Source of the DNA: Chlorokybus atmophyticus
Lineage: Eukaryota > Streptophyta > Chlorokybophyceae > Chlorokybales > Chlorokybaceae
Reading direction: 5' to 3'
DNA length: 42,595 nt
Assembly: GCA_009103225.1 (NCBI GenBank)
Contig: RHPI01001428.1
Location: 1 to 42,595 of the forward strand
Position 1 is the first letter of the stretch. Every line of letters begins with the position of its first letter. Under the pieces are notes generated by a model that worked only from the letters and a program-made list of their open reading frames with translations, made no database searches and was not told the origin of the DNA. This document shows positions 23,192-35,000 of the stretch, piece after piece. The position numbers and the translations under genes were made by a program.

Positions 23192-23509
23192 CACCTTGCT
23201 GGTTACAATAGAATCAGTTTGATACGATTGAAATGGAACCGTTCTTTATATTTGGTGAAGCGCCCTTTTGTATGTGCCCAGCAAGAACAATGTTATGATG
23301 CCCGCAGTCTACTTGCAGATACAAGGATGGAAGGTAAGCCTGATGGACTCCAGCAGATGGTGACGGTGCTGTCTGTCTGGCTGTCAGCACATTGCTGACC
23401 AGGCCTGTCCTCATGAGGTGCATCTTTTTATTTCTGCTACATGGAATTATATAGTATGCCAAGCGTATATGCATAGCAGCTGCCCTATGCTGCACACACG
23501 CACGCACGC
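23192..23509. other. Short tail-to-tail intergenic region between KNOX and RAD51B
   Basis: It holds the 3' flanks of two convergent genes. An AATAAA-like motif is present on the RAD51B sense strand near 23430. Nothing else is seen. Confidence 0.5.
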
Positions 23510-25196
23510 TTAGTGTTTAGTGTCTACCTTCATCTCAAAGGCTACAACCCCCTGGTTGCCTATCGGCATATTAAGGACACTAGCGTCTCCAGTCCTAGGA
23601 GAATTGCTATCGTTGTCCAAAACAATGCCACCGGACTCCACTGTATACTTGAATGCCACCACAGGAGAAACTGGCGACTTGGCGACTTTGATGTACCTTT
23701 GTGACTTGACAAACTCCATGACCAACCGCGTATTTACACAATGAGCCCACTTGGCACCAAGCGCCGCTGTGACTACGGTTGCGGCATCGGAATGATCGGG
23801 AGCGCCTTCTTCCCCTTGCTGATGGTCATCAAGCATGCCTGGCCGTTTCTCAAAAGCAAACTGCAGCTCCTTGCTTGCCTCTGCCCTCTGAGCCATGACT
23901 TGGTTTGTCACTAAGACCGGGATGTTGAAGTGCTCCGCAATGTACTTCAGCACCACCGCGATTCTGCCCAGCATCTCCTGGCGCTCAAACAAGCGGTCAG
24001 CCGCATACTCGCTTCTGGGCAGTGCCGCAATGGAGTCGATGGATATCAGCTTGACGCCACGCTCAGTAACAACATGGTCCATCACCTCCAACCTCCGCAA
24101 CAGGTCAGATGTTGATGACGGCGACACCACTATGATGCGGGTCATCAGTTCTTGTACCGCAGCCTCAGACCGGAAGTGCTGCCTGCACCGCGCTCGTACA
24201 ATCTCCATCAACCGCTTGGACGACCACTTGTGCTCTGTGTCAATGTAGATGACGGTGCCTGCCAACCCTCCTTGACTGAGAGGTAGAGTGGCAAAGATTG
24301 ACAGCATCTTGCACACCTGCAAAAAGCACCTCATGTTCTGATCGGACTAGTCCAGTTTGCGCACTATTCTTGACACAGCGGATGATGCCGATGTTGAGCA
24401 ATGTTAAGCAATGTGGTGGTGGTCAGCTTGCTGGGTTGCATGAACAACAACGCGAAAACATGTATGTGGTGCACCCTGGGCCTTCCTGGTTTCTAACCGT
24501 AGGTTGTCTTGGCCGGGCTTCTACAGTGTGTATGCGTGTCTGCATTGAGTGGTGGTGGTGATGTGTGTGTGTGTGGTGGTGGTGGTGGTGGTGGTGGGTG
24601 GTGGGCAGACGTCGGCAGATGTGTACACTTGCTCCAACTTACGTTTGCATGCTTGCGTGCATGCTGCCATGCGCTTGTACGTGCATGTACATGTTAGGCT
24701 GCTCTAGGGATGTGGGCTTCTTGTTTCCATTTGTGGTGGGTGGTGGTGTGGGTGGAGGTGGAGGGGATTTAAGGGAGGAGGGAGCACCCCCTCTNGACCA
24801 ACGAGCTCAGTAATAGAGCCTGCAGGGATGCCGCCTCGTAGCGCAGCATCCAAGGGGGGCAGATCAAGCCTTAGATGGCTCTCCCCTGGCCTTCGCTCTG
24901 AGCGCAGCTGCAAGCAGATGGACACATTGTCAGTTCGGCAAACAGACATTGTGTTGTCATCGTCATCAGTATCATCACCATCACCATACCTGCCACACTG
25001 TCTTGCATGGAGGGCATATGGCAAGGCTGACTGCGCGCAACAAGCTCAAGACATTGCTGCGCGGCATGTTGAGGAGCTGCATGAGCTCCAGTTCTGTTTG
25101 GCCGAGGACGTCCTGCGCTGTGTGCAGGCCATGTGCCAGCAAGCGGTTGAGGTCGCTCTGAGGCAGCCCCAAGTTCGCCAGCGCACGCAGAGCCAT
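23510..25196 (-). CDS. RAD51B: RAD51B-type recombinase paralogue; Walker A segment not found
   Basis: I read three exons: 25196-24990, 24907 to about 24796, and 24316-23510. Exon 1 encodes the N-terminal helical domain (NLGLPQSDLNRLLAHGL, then TELELMQLLNMPRSNVL), typical of RAD51B. Exon 2 ends in LDAALRGGIPAGSITELVG, which normally runs straight into the Walker A P-loop. Exon 3 restarts at VCKMLSIFATLPL and carries the Walker B strand VKLISIDSIAAL, VLVTNQVMAQR and WAHCVNTRLVMEF. The P-loop plus about five residues are missing. The sequence after ELVG contains the only N in the window (24795) and then low-complexity GGT-rich DNA, so an assembly fault is likely. RAD51B acts in the BCDX2 complex that assists RAD51 filaments in double-strand-break repair. 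It is head-to-head with ATM. Confidence 0.9.
24550..24600. repeat. (GT)n/(GGT)n low-complexity tract within the RAD51B gap region
   Basis: TG dinucleotides (about 24562-24574) are followed by GGT triplets to about 24597. A second GGT/GGTGG-rich stretch lies near 24735-24760, close to the ambiguous base at 24795. Such tracts are prone to assembly error, which may matter for the missing Walker A exon. Confidence 0.85.
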
Positions 25197-25878
25197 TGGT
25201 CCGCATGCTGACTATGTGGACCACTCCCTGGGTACTTTGCCTGCACCGTGGTCGAGCATCAGAGCGTAACTACACACAAAGATTCCACTACACTGCATGC
25301 ATCTTGAGTTGCAGAGGGGCAGAGTCCGCAATGATAGGCAGCTGTGTCAGCAAAGGTTCAAGTTGAAATGGCAAGCATTGCTTCAATCAGCAGAAGCCTC
25401 ATTGCTGTCTTGCTCAAGCCAGCGTCCAAACTTGACAGGCTTGCCAGGCTTAATTGCAGTAGCATGCAGCCAAAACGTTGCACTGGTACAGCACTCTATG
25501 CTAGCACACAACCTCAGGAAAGTCCACCAGTATGGGTAGAGCGCAGTTTGTCAAGATAGAGAGCCAACTCACGTTCTCCACTGACTTTTACCATGCAAGA
25601 TGCTTACAGCCCTTGTATTTGTAAACGAGCTGCATGCGTGGTTTAAGCCTCAAGCGCAGTACCGGTATATGCAGTGGTGTTTGTTGCGGCTCGCCAGTGC
25701 GTACCTACCCAATTGCCCTAGACAAGCCTATGTCAGGCAGCACAGCACCCAGCGATCGGTTTGCGAGGCAACAGGCCCTCCTCATGCCGAGTACGCTCGC
25801 AGTATCTCACCAGCCGCCGCCACCACCGCCGCCGCCTCCTCTCCGGCCCATGCCAGCACATTGAGCTGAGGCACTGTT

Positions 25879-25902
25879 TTTCCCGCCACTGGGATTAGGG
25901 TT
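25879..25902. promoter_or_regulatory. E2F-type site and telo-box between RAD51B and ATM
   Basis: TTTCCCGC (25879-25886) matches the E2F consensus TTTSSCGC. ATTAGGGTT (25894-25902) follows eight bases later. Both lie within the 807-bp head-to-head region, about 100-125 bp upstream of the ATM ATG at 26004. E2F sites drive S-phase expression of DNA replication and repair genes in plants and algae. Joint control of both genes is inferred. Confidence 0.5.
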
Positions 25903-26003
25903 GCTGGCCACAGTGTGTGCACATGGCATAGCTGCTGGCGGACGCGTTGGCGCTGGCGGAGGTGGCGCCTCGCTGCACGTCATAGGGCAGCTGGTCAGGT
26001 ACC

Positions 26004-29000
26004 ATGATGTCGCATAGTGAAGTCCAGCGGTTGGCGGACAAGCTGCGCGATGACAGGGCCCGCACACGCAAGGTGGGGAATCGCTTTTGTGCTGGTGCAA
26101 TTTTGCTATTTTGTGTTGCCGTACATGCTTACATGCTGCTGAACTGATTGAAGGGAACAAATTATTGATCAGCATGCTATAGCCTTGCTGTTGTCGGGGT
26201 ACTTCCGGACCTACGGTAATATCTGTGTGCTGCGTGGGTTGCCATGCATGCTGAGTGACAATCAGTACGGTTTTGGGTTCTACTAGTATGTACAAACCTT
26301 ATTTGCAAGTGGTTGTTGTCGACAAGTTGCAAGTTCACAATCAGCCTCTCAGCCCGAACTCTTACTTGCAACTGGTTGTTGTGGACAGTCGGTTTTATGC
26401 ATTCAGCGTTAACAAGTACGACGGTTGTTGCTGCAGTGGTACTTGTGTTAAATGACGCACAAATGTAAACCCTTGAACCGCCTGCTGTGATGGTGGTATA
26501 GTCCGTTGTGTGGTACAGGCGGCATGCATGAGTCAAGGGGTAGTTCAACGCTGAGTTCGTATTGTTCTGCTGCTCTCACCTGAAGGGTCAATGCAGTGGG
26601 TGCAGACGCTTGCTCACGTTTTGAAGCACTGACAGGAGGGTTTGAGGCAGCTCAACAATGTGCTGGAGTCAGACAGTTTCCTGCTCCAGCTTGACAGGGA
26701 GACGGAGCAGCTGGATCCGGGCGCTCAAGTGCCAGGTACTTGTCGCTTGTCGCCTCTGCAATCAATGCGCATGCATGCTGCGTAATGTACAATGTATTCA
26801 CAAAACATGCTTGACTTTCAAGCTGACGAGCCACCGTTGCTTCGCAATGTTTACAGCATGGACATGGCCGGGACTTTGCCATTCGTTGTGCAAAACCATA
26901 ACGCTTGAAATGGAAGCTTACACGCCAAGTCACAAGAAGCCTCCTGATCCGATGATGTCGCGCACATTGAAAAAACTCGTCATGCAGGCAGAGCGGCGCC
27001 GGAAAGCAGGTTGGTATGTAGATGCGTCCTTGTTGATATATTACATGCACTGTCTGTTTAGAGCTGGTTTACAACTTTGTTCTGCTGGACCAAGGACCAG
27101 ACTTACTAAAACCGCGCCACGGCAACCTATGTGGTAGGTAAAAGCTCCTTACACTTGCTGCTGTCTGCAAGAAAGCTGTTCCGGCATGCGCAAGTTATGC
27201 TGGACAAAGTACCATTGTTCAAGACAGACTACACGTCAGTTCTGCGAGAGTTTTTGCTTCCCGTCCCGGAGTACTGCAAGGCCATGACTATTAGCTGTTA
27301 TTCAGGTAAGTGCAATTGTTCAAATACATGGATACTTGCTGAATTTTGGCCACAGTTACTTGACATTGCATGTGCTTGGGACCAATGCTGGTTGCGCAGA
27401 CTTGGTGCGGCACTTCGCCCAGCACATGCAGGACGCACTGCAAACAAATGCAGACACCCCTACAGCCTCCGCAGAGACATTCCGAGATGCTGATGCACTG
27501 GTGTCTTTGTTTGAGCATGCACCTTTCGACCTGCCCTTACAAGACCGTGAGGAGTTGTTTCTGCAGTTCTGCGAGATCGCCAAGTTGTTGAGGTAGAATC
27601 CCACATTGTCCTTGTTGCATGGAGCTCATGTGAACATTCAACACCTGACCACTCTTGAGTGCAGTGGTCACTCCAATGACAACCTGTATGGTAGCGCAGG
27701 GATAATGTGCGTGGTGCAAGCACTGTCCTCACAAGCATCAACGCTTTTCTGCTGCGATATGGTCTTGACATTGGGACGGATGCGAAAAAACTATATCAAG
27801 ACTCCCAACCCTTTGTTGAGATGGCTTGGAGAGGGGCGCGCATGCCGAAGCTGAAGGTAAGCAGGCGCTTCCAGAGCCGATGATTGGCAAGACTTTCTTT
27901 GATGTGTTGAACATCTCGGTCACTTTACCCTGCCTTGCAGGAGTCTCTGGTCCTGTATGTGTCTTTACAGATGCAATTGCGTGGTATCATGGAAGTGCCT
28001 GGTGCTCTCGAGCAATTGCGTGGGATGGTTGACATGGACTTGCACAGGTATGTTGCTTGTATAAGTGCGTTCTACTCATATATGTAGTTCTGCCAGTAGC
28101 ATTGGCAAGGCTACTACGGTGCGGCAGCTGACAAGTGGTTTTCACAGCAAAGCAGAAGGTTTGACATTATCAAGGCAGCAAAGCGCATCGCTGCAGCTGG
28201 CTGTGCTGGTTTATGTTGAAAGATTGAAGGTACCCATTTTACAGTACCTCTGTTAAGACATTCAACGTTTCATACGATCAATGCGCTAGGAGCGCCTGAT
28301 CACTGAACCCTCTAGGTTCTCGACAACAAAGTCTCTACAGAAGACATGGGGTTAAGGTCATCGGACCAGTCTCCTTTGGAAGGCAATGTACACAAGAAAC
28401 AGCGCACCATGACATTGCAAGAGCAGCTTACTGAACAGCTGACTGGCTGGCGTGGCCAATGGTACGCAACATTATTAATGACTCCGGATCAATGATATTG
28501 GGCAACCACCTGATGCTGCGTGTGTCATAGGCCACAATTTTTCTGCATGCTGGTCTGCGAGCATGCAAAGAGCATCCCACTACACGTACTACTGGACTGG
28601 TTGCAAAAGTTGCCCTCCATTGCAGAAAGGTTTGTTGACTATTCCGGCTGCCACCCGTCCTGAGTTTGCTGTCGATAGGGAGACACTATTGTTGCTGGCT
28701 GTGAGTGGCATGGTACACTCTGCAGCTGATGTAGGTCCCTGTAGACCTATGCGGCTGATAGGTGCCATGCAGGATTGTTGGGGATGCACGCGCTGGTCAG
28801 AATCCAGAACCAGCCATCTGGCTCATGAGGTATGTCGCTATCAGGATACACCCAACTCGTTCTGATGCCCAAGGAGTGTGCTCGTCCTGTTTGTCTGTGT
28901 ACCAGTTGAGAAACCCCTATGTTGTAGGTTTCTTGTAGGGATTTGTAAAGACGCGCCCAGCATGGTGTCCCGAAGCAGGCGGGGACAGCTGTCAACCAAC

Positions 29001-32000
29001 CAGGTGCAGCATCAGCAGGGCCAGTGCATGCTGACATCTAGTATTCAACAGTTATAATTTCTGTTGATTGTAGGGCAAGCTAGGCGTATGGCAGGACCTA
29101 TGGAATAAGGTGGTTCAGTGGCTCCCATTCCTGCAAAACAGCACAAAGCTGGTAAGCCACACACAGCGTGAGGCCTGACAGTTACTGCATGCATGCAGTA
29201 TCTGCCTCTGCCAAGCTCAAAGAGGATTGCAGCTTGCTTGTGTTGTTGCAATCGCCTGATGCACTTTCTAGCGTTGAGGAGCTTGCAGCTGCTGCCCACA
29301 TTGCTGATTGGCAATAAATGTGTTGTGACGCACAATGCAAATTAGTGTTGTGTATCTTGTCTGACCCCGTTTGCCAATAGGTTGAAGAAATGCTCCACTT
29401 TCTGAGTACCGTCCTTTCTCAGGTTGCCATTTTTGCGTAATGCATCTCATTTAAACCTATTGTCACAGCTGCTGCTGCTGTTCAGCGGAGCATCATGGAA
29501 ATGTGTCGCTGCATTACTGGTGTCTTACCCTGATGTGCACACATTTGCACTGACAGGATTTGGTGCCTTCTGCAAAGCTGCTAGTTGACTTCTGGCAACT
29601 TGGCACATTTCGCAGCATTCCGTCTTGGTGAGTTACCCTTGCTGTGTGCAGCTGACCTCAGCGATCACCTGCGTGTTTCATCTTTGCATCAATTTCAACA
29701 TGCTGGCTGTAGTGAGATTGTTCCTCGCTGATGTACAGGCAGGCATTGGAATTCGTAACACAGATTCTCGTGACATCAGCCGCTCAGGTGACTGGCATAC
29801 AGCAATTCACGCATCCTGTTGTAGCTTGGTGCTGCGCTCATAGTTGTTCTGACATGCAGGACTCAGCAGCTTGGGATACCACTGCATTCAGGGAACAGTT
29901 GTTGGAGTGGTCGATCAGCCATTTGCATACGGTAAGGCACATTGTGCAGACCACCGACATGGCCCCAGTGCAATCACGTTCAGATGCCTCTGGTTTCAGG
30001 TAGAAGGCAGCAGAAACCGTTTGCAGCTTGCTGCAACTGGTTCTGCCGGGGTTGTGCTGCAACAAGTTGTGATGGCACTTGCATTTGGATCTTCAGCGCG
30101 CCAGGCCTTGAACAACGATGCACTGCCTAGACAGCACTGGCGTGAGGTGAGTCATGTCAGCCACCCCTACTGTTGGTTATGAACTGTTTGTGCCAGACAA
30201 CAGCCGTTGTGTGTTGTTGTATAACTGGTTGCTTGCGCACAGGAAGAGGACTCTCTGGAGCCAGACTTAAACCAACTCAACAAGGACAACTCTGCACTTG
30301 CCGCATCAGTAGTAGTTTCCAACCAGGTACCTATGCACACAAGGAGGTGGCTGTTTTGTTATTGTTACGGTGTCAATGGCACATTGTCAGACGTCAACCT
30401 TGTTAACAGTCAGCGGCGCAGCAGGTTGTCAACAATCAAACTCTACACAAGCAGAGACTAGACCTCACTGCATCTGCCATACGATTATTGTCACGCGCAC
30501 GCACTTTACTATGCGACAGCCTTGCAAAGGTGGCATCTGCTGCTGAGAATGAACTTCAGAATGCAACAACACCGGTTTCTGGGGATGACACACATGGTGA
30601 AGAGTTGCTGTTCAGCAGCTTGGCTGCCACTATTGTAGCCGATGGTGTGGTTGCTGCAGCGAGCGATAGGTACTGCAATGTGTTTGCCCGTCAGTGTCGA
30701 GATGGAGTGAGCTTTCAACGAAAGGTTGCTGATCACTTGACATGTGTACAGCATCGAATCTCTGCAGTGCTGGGGCTTTGGAGGCGCGGTAGAGTCGGCT
30801 GTTGCACGAACTCTGAACTCGTACATTACTGCTGTCACTACACATCAAGCCGGCACAACTTTGATCAAGCCACTTCCTCTACATGTGCAAGCAGCTTTTC
30901 GAACATTTGTGGATCTTCGCATTGTTCAGCGAGGTGCAGGTAAAAGCGGCCAAGCGTGTTGTGAAGGAAAGCCGTGGTGGGGCAGTCCGGAGGGTTTGCA
31001 TGCGGTGCTTGCCAGGTGGCTGAACCTGCTGCAGCAGTCAGTTGTGGTGCTGTCCCAAGGCCATCCTTCTCTCTCACAGGCAGCATTAGCGGAACCTTCC
31101 ACTGATTTTGATGAAGAGCTTGATGCACTTCCAGCCGCATCGGACCAGACCACCCCAAAAGTTGCAGACACTGACAGCAGCAGTCGTCAGTTTGGCTACA
31201 TCAACCTCATCCGTTCTCTTGGTCCAGTAATGCCTTCAGCATCAGTTACAACAATGAAGCAACTCTTACACAGCGTTTCACGTAGTACTCTGCAGCACGC
31301 ACGCCAACAGTTATTTTACCTTTGCTGCTGTGTGCACCACGAAGTGCTCGCTGAGGCGCTAGAGTTGTTGGCACAACCGCTGGTCCATGCTTCGGATGAT
31401 GAAGATGCTTTTGCTGGTGTGCTGAAAGCCATTCAAAGTTGTGCGCAATCCTTGCTGTCGTCAAAGACTCCTCAGTCACTGGTGTCTGAGAAACTCAGCA
31501 AAATTGTAACAGGCGCTCTGGATCTGGACAAGCCACACGTTCAGCAGTTCAGAACTCGCGAAAACCGCATTCAGTTCATTCAGACAGCGGACGCACTGCT
31601 ACGCCTGAATGCTGAACACTATGCTGCAGCTTTGTGCGACATGCTTCTGCCTCTGATTCGAGATACAGATTTTGTCGTACGACAACACATGGCCAGAATA
31701 CTGCCGATCATGTTTGACTGCTTTTCAGACCATGTGCAAGTGTTTACCACGCTGAAACAGGTGTTAGAGGATGACCTTGGTACAGGGTGGTATCGATTAC
31801 AACGGGGAGATGTCAGCAATATTGTCCCGGAGCACGCTGAGACGGCCATCCTGGCACTGGGGCAGGTAGCTGTTGCAAGTGCTGCTGTGGAGAAACAGGC
31901 CGTGTTTATGCTCTGCGCACATGCTGCACTCTACCAACAGCAAGAAGGGCTTGTTGCTGCAGTGCTGGACAGTGTTGCTGCGCAGCTCACGTACACGTCC

Positions 32001-35000
32001 AGGTTGCAGTTTATGAAGTACCATCAAAGTGCCATTGCTGAGCAATGGGTTACAGACCTGCTGCCGCTTGAAGACCTGCAGTATGTGCAGCACTTATTGG
32101 TTGGCGAGGGAGATCTTCAAACCTACTATACATCTCTTGCGGGCTTTCTGTTGCCATCACTAATGGTGCATAAACGGCGCGGTGACCTCGAGCAGTTGAT
32201 AACTTTTTGCGGCGCATCTGAATCAACTCTGCAGCAGTTTCTAAAGAACCACTTTGCTGCAGTGTTTGCCAGGTTGCTGCTCGCGCAGGCCCGTGACATC
32301 TTGCAAGGACCCCTTCTGAAAGATATGCAGCTATTGGTATCAGAACGCGCCCAGCTCCTCAAAAAGCGATTCACGTCAGTAGTTATGGAGCTTTTGGACT
32401 GTGTATCTGCAGATGACGACCCTGCGGCATCTTTGTACCCAGCTGCTGCAGTAACACGTGCCATACTAGACACCGCGCTTTTGTGCTACCCCTCAGCCAA
32501 CTCTGGACCGGCCATACTGTCAACATTGCCCGAATCAGCATTTCCCCGTGATCATGTCATGAGAGTTCTACTGCGGCTTGATGATAAGTTGAAAGGTGAA
32601 GGTCACTACAGGCACCATCGCCACACAATAGCAGCGGTGCAGGTTCTGGTTGACGTTCTAGGCCAGCCCTCCCATCAGCAGCCATCTATTGCACGCTATG
32701 TCCTGCACATGACTGTGCAGATGCTTGGCATCCGGCAGCTCCAGCTGCAGTGTTGCTCCTTTCTGCTACAATTCATCAAGGGTTTGTTTAATGAGGCAAA
32801 TACTGCATTTGACGCTTCCATTATTGGTGAACAGCTGCAGAGTATGGTTCCACGGCTCCTGGCCTGCGCTTTTGAACATCACAGTGGACCATTGAATTCT
32901 GAGGCTCCCGACGAGGTTGCTGAGGTGCAAAAAGTTGCTGTTGCTCTTCTACACCTGGTCACCATCAGTGTGCCTACTGCTCTGCACATATACATTAGGA
33001 GCCTAGAGCCATTTCCAGACCTCCCAGAACTGGCTGCTATGGCAAGCCTACATCAGCAGCTGCGTGCTTCTGTCACAGCACAAGAGGACGTCAGAGAAGT
33101 AAGTGTGTACAGGGGCTCGCTTTTGCTCTGTTGCCGAGCATGAAACTCAATGCTAGAGTTTTATTTTATTTGTGTCGGTAATGCAAGCTTTTCACTGCTG
33201 CTGCCGGGACTTGGTATTGAAACCCGCTTGCACTGGCAGTTTGCAGCCTACTATGACACCCTTTCCGCCGGGCAACGAGCCAGGCGCTGCGATGCCTTGC
33301 TGAGGACATTGGACAAGCAGTGTATCAATAATGATGATCCAGATGCACTGCGGTGGAAGGACTCTGAGACGCTCCTTGCTGTGTGGAAGCTTGTGGTCGC
33401 CAGTGGTAAAGTTCAGGGTGATGTCAGCTTGCATCACTTGGCTGCTCAGCTGTTGCCGCTTGTGAACATGGAGGCTGTGGATGCTGCTCTCCAAAGCACC
33501 CAGTGCATGACAGCAAAGCAGTGCAGCAAAGGCACTGGCACTTTGCAGCGTGTGCTGGAAGAGACAGCGTCATACCTGATTGATGGTACAGCTGCTATCA
33601 TCAGCATCGCTATGGATACAGCCAAGGGAATGCTAGCTACTGAGCAAGGCCGTCGAGCTTACCTGGAACTTGGCTCCAAGTATCAAAACTACCTCCAAGC
33701 CTTTGATAATGGACCCACTGCAAAACGGTTCGAGGATGCCCGCATGGCATTAGAAGCGCATAAACCAAAGAAGATCAGTGCTCTGGACGACCCTACGTTA
33801 TGGGATGCAGACATGAGAAGTTATGAAGCCTGGATCTGCAATCTGGTCTTCACTCTTACCCTTCACGTTGATGACGATGTCCTCCAGCTCTGTCACGCGC
33901 TGGCGTTGCGCAAAGCCAAGTTTGCAGAGGTTCTGCTGCCTCATGTGCTTGCTAACTTAGCACAACAGGATGATCCCCAAGTACGCAACGCGCTGTCACG
34001 CTGCATCTCAGAGAATGTCTTCGCGCCAGACCATGCCAATATCAACGCTTTTAATGCTATCCTGGCATCGCTCAATGTCTTGCGTGTGAGCTTTCCGCAC
34101 CTGGCAAACAGCAGCCAGCCAACTGCTAATGGAAGCAATGAAGCCGGCTGCAATGGCTCCAGTGCCAGGAATACCCGTAAAACATTGACAGGGAAGGGCA
34201 GAAACTCAGGTGGTCAAGTGGCGAGGCCAGTCGGTTCAGACTCTGCTTGGTCCCATGTTTACTGGCTATCCATTGACTATCTGCAAACAGCTGAAGCCGC
34301 ATACAGATGCTCAGCGTACTATACTGCACTCATGTATGTTGAGTACTGGTGTGAAGCGCACTTTGGCGGGCTGCGACTTGGTGAACCAGATCTTTCAGAT
34401 GAAACTACCACCGCTAAGCATGAGCGCATGTTGTTGGAGATATATACACAGATTGATGAGCCTGATAGCATTTACGGTGTTGCTCGCACGCATAAGGTTG
34501 GTCTGACGTTTTCTTGTTGGTACTTGAGCGTTGCATGAGCGTTGCATGTGCGTTTGCATGATAGTTGTCTCTTGTGTACAGCTGGTGACGCAACTGCGTG
34601 TCCATGCGCATGAGCGTAACTGGAGCAAAGCCCTGCAAGGCCATGATCTCGCTCTTCGCACCAGAAGTCTAGCAGGTGCAGTCTTCGCTTGCAGGCAGAT
34701 GCTGCTGATCTGCATTGCAGCCGTGTATGTTGTCACGTGCAGTTCACCTGACTTGTTTGTGTGCATGGCCACAACAGCTACTGGATCTGAAGCAACAATG
34801 CACCATGGCCTCCTGAGTGCTTTGCAGCACATGGGTTGCACCCAAGCGGTTGATGCATATTGGCGTGGGCTCTGCTCAATGCAACAGCCCAGCGGACAAG
34901 ATGCCCACTTGGCTGAGCTGCAATTTGAGGCTGCATGGCGCTCTGGAAACTGGTCATCTGTACCCGTACGGGCTCAGCCACCACATGTGTCTGAGAGTGG

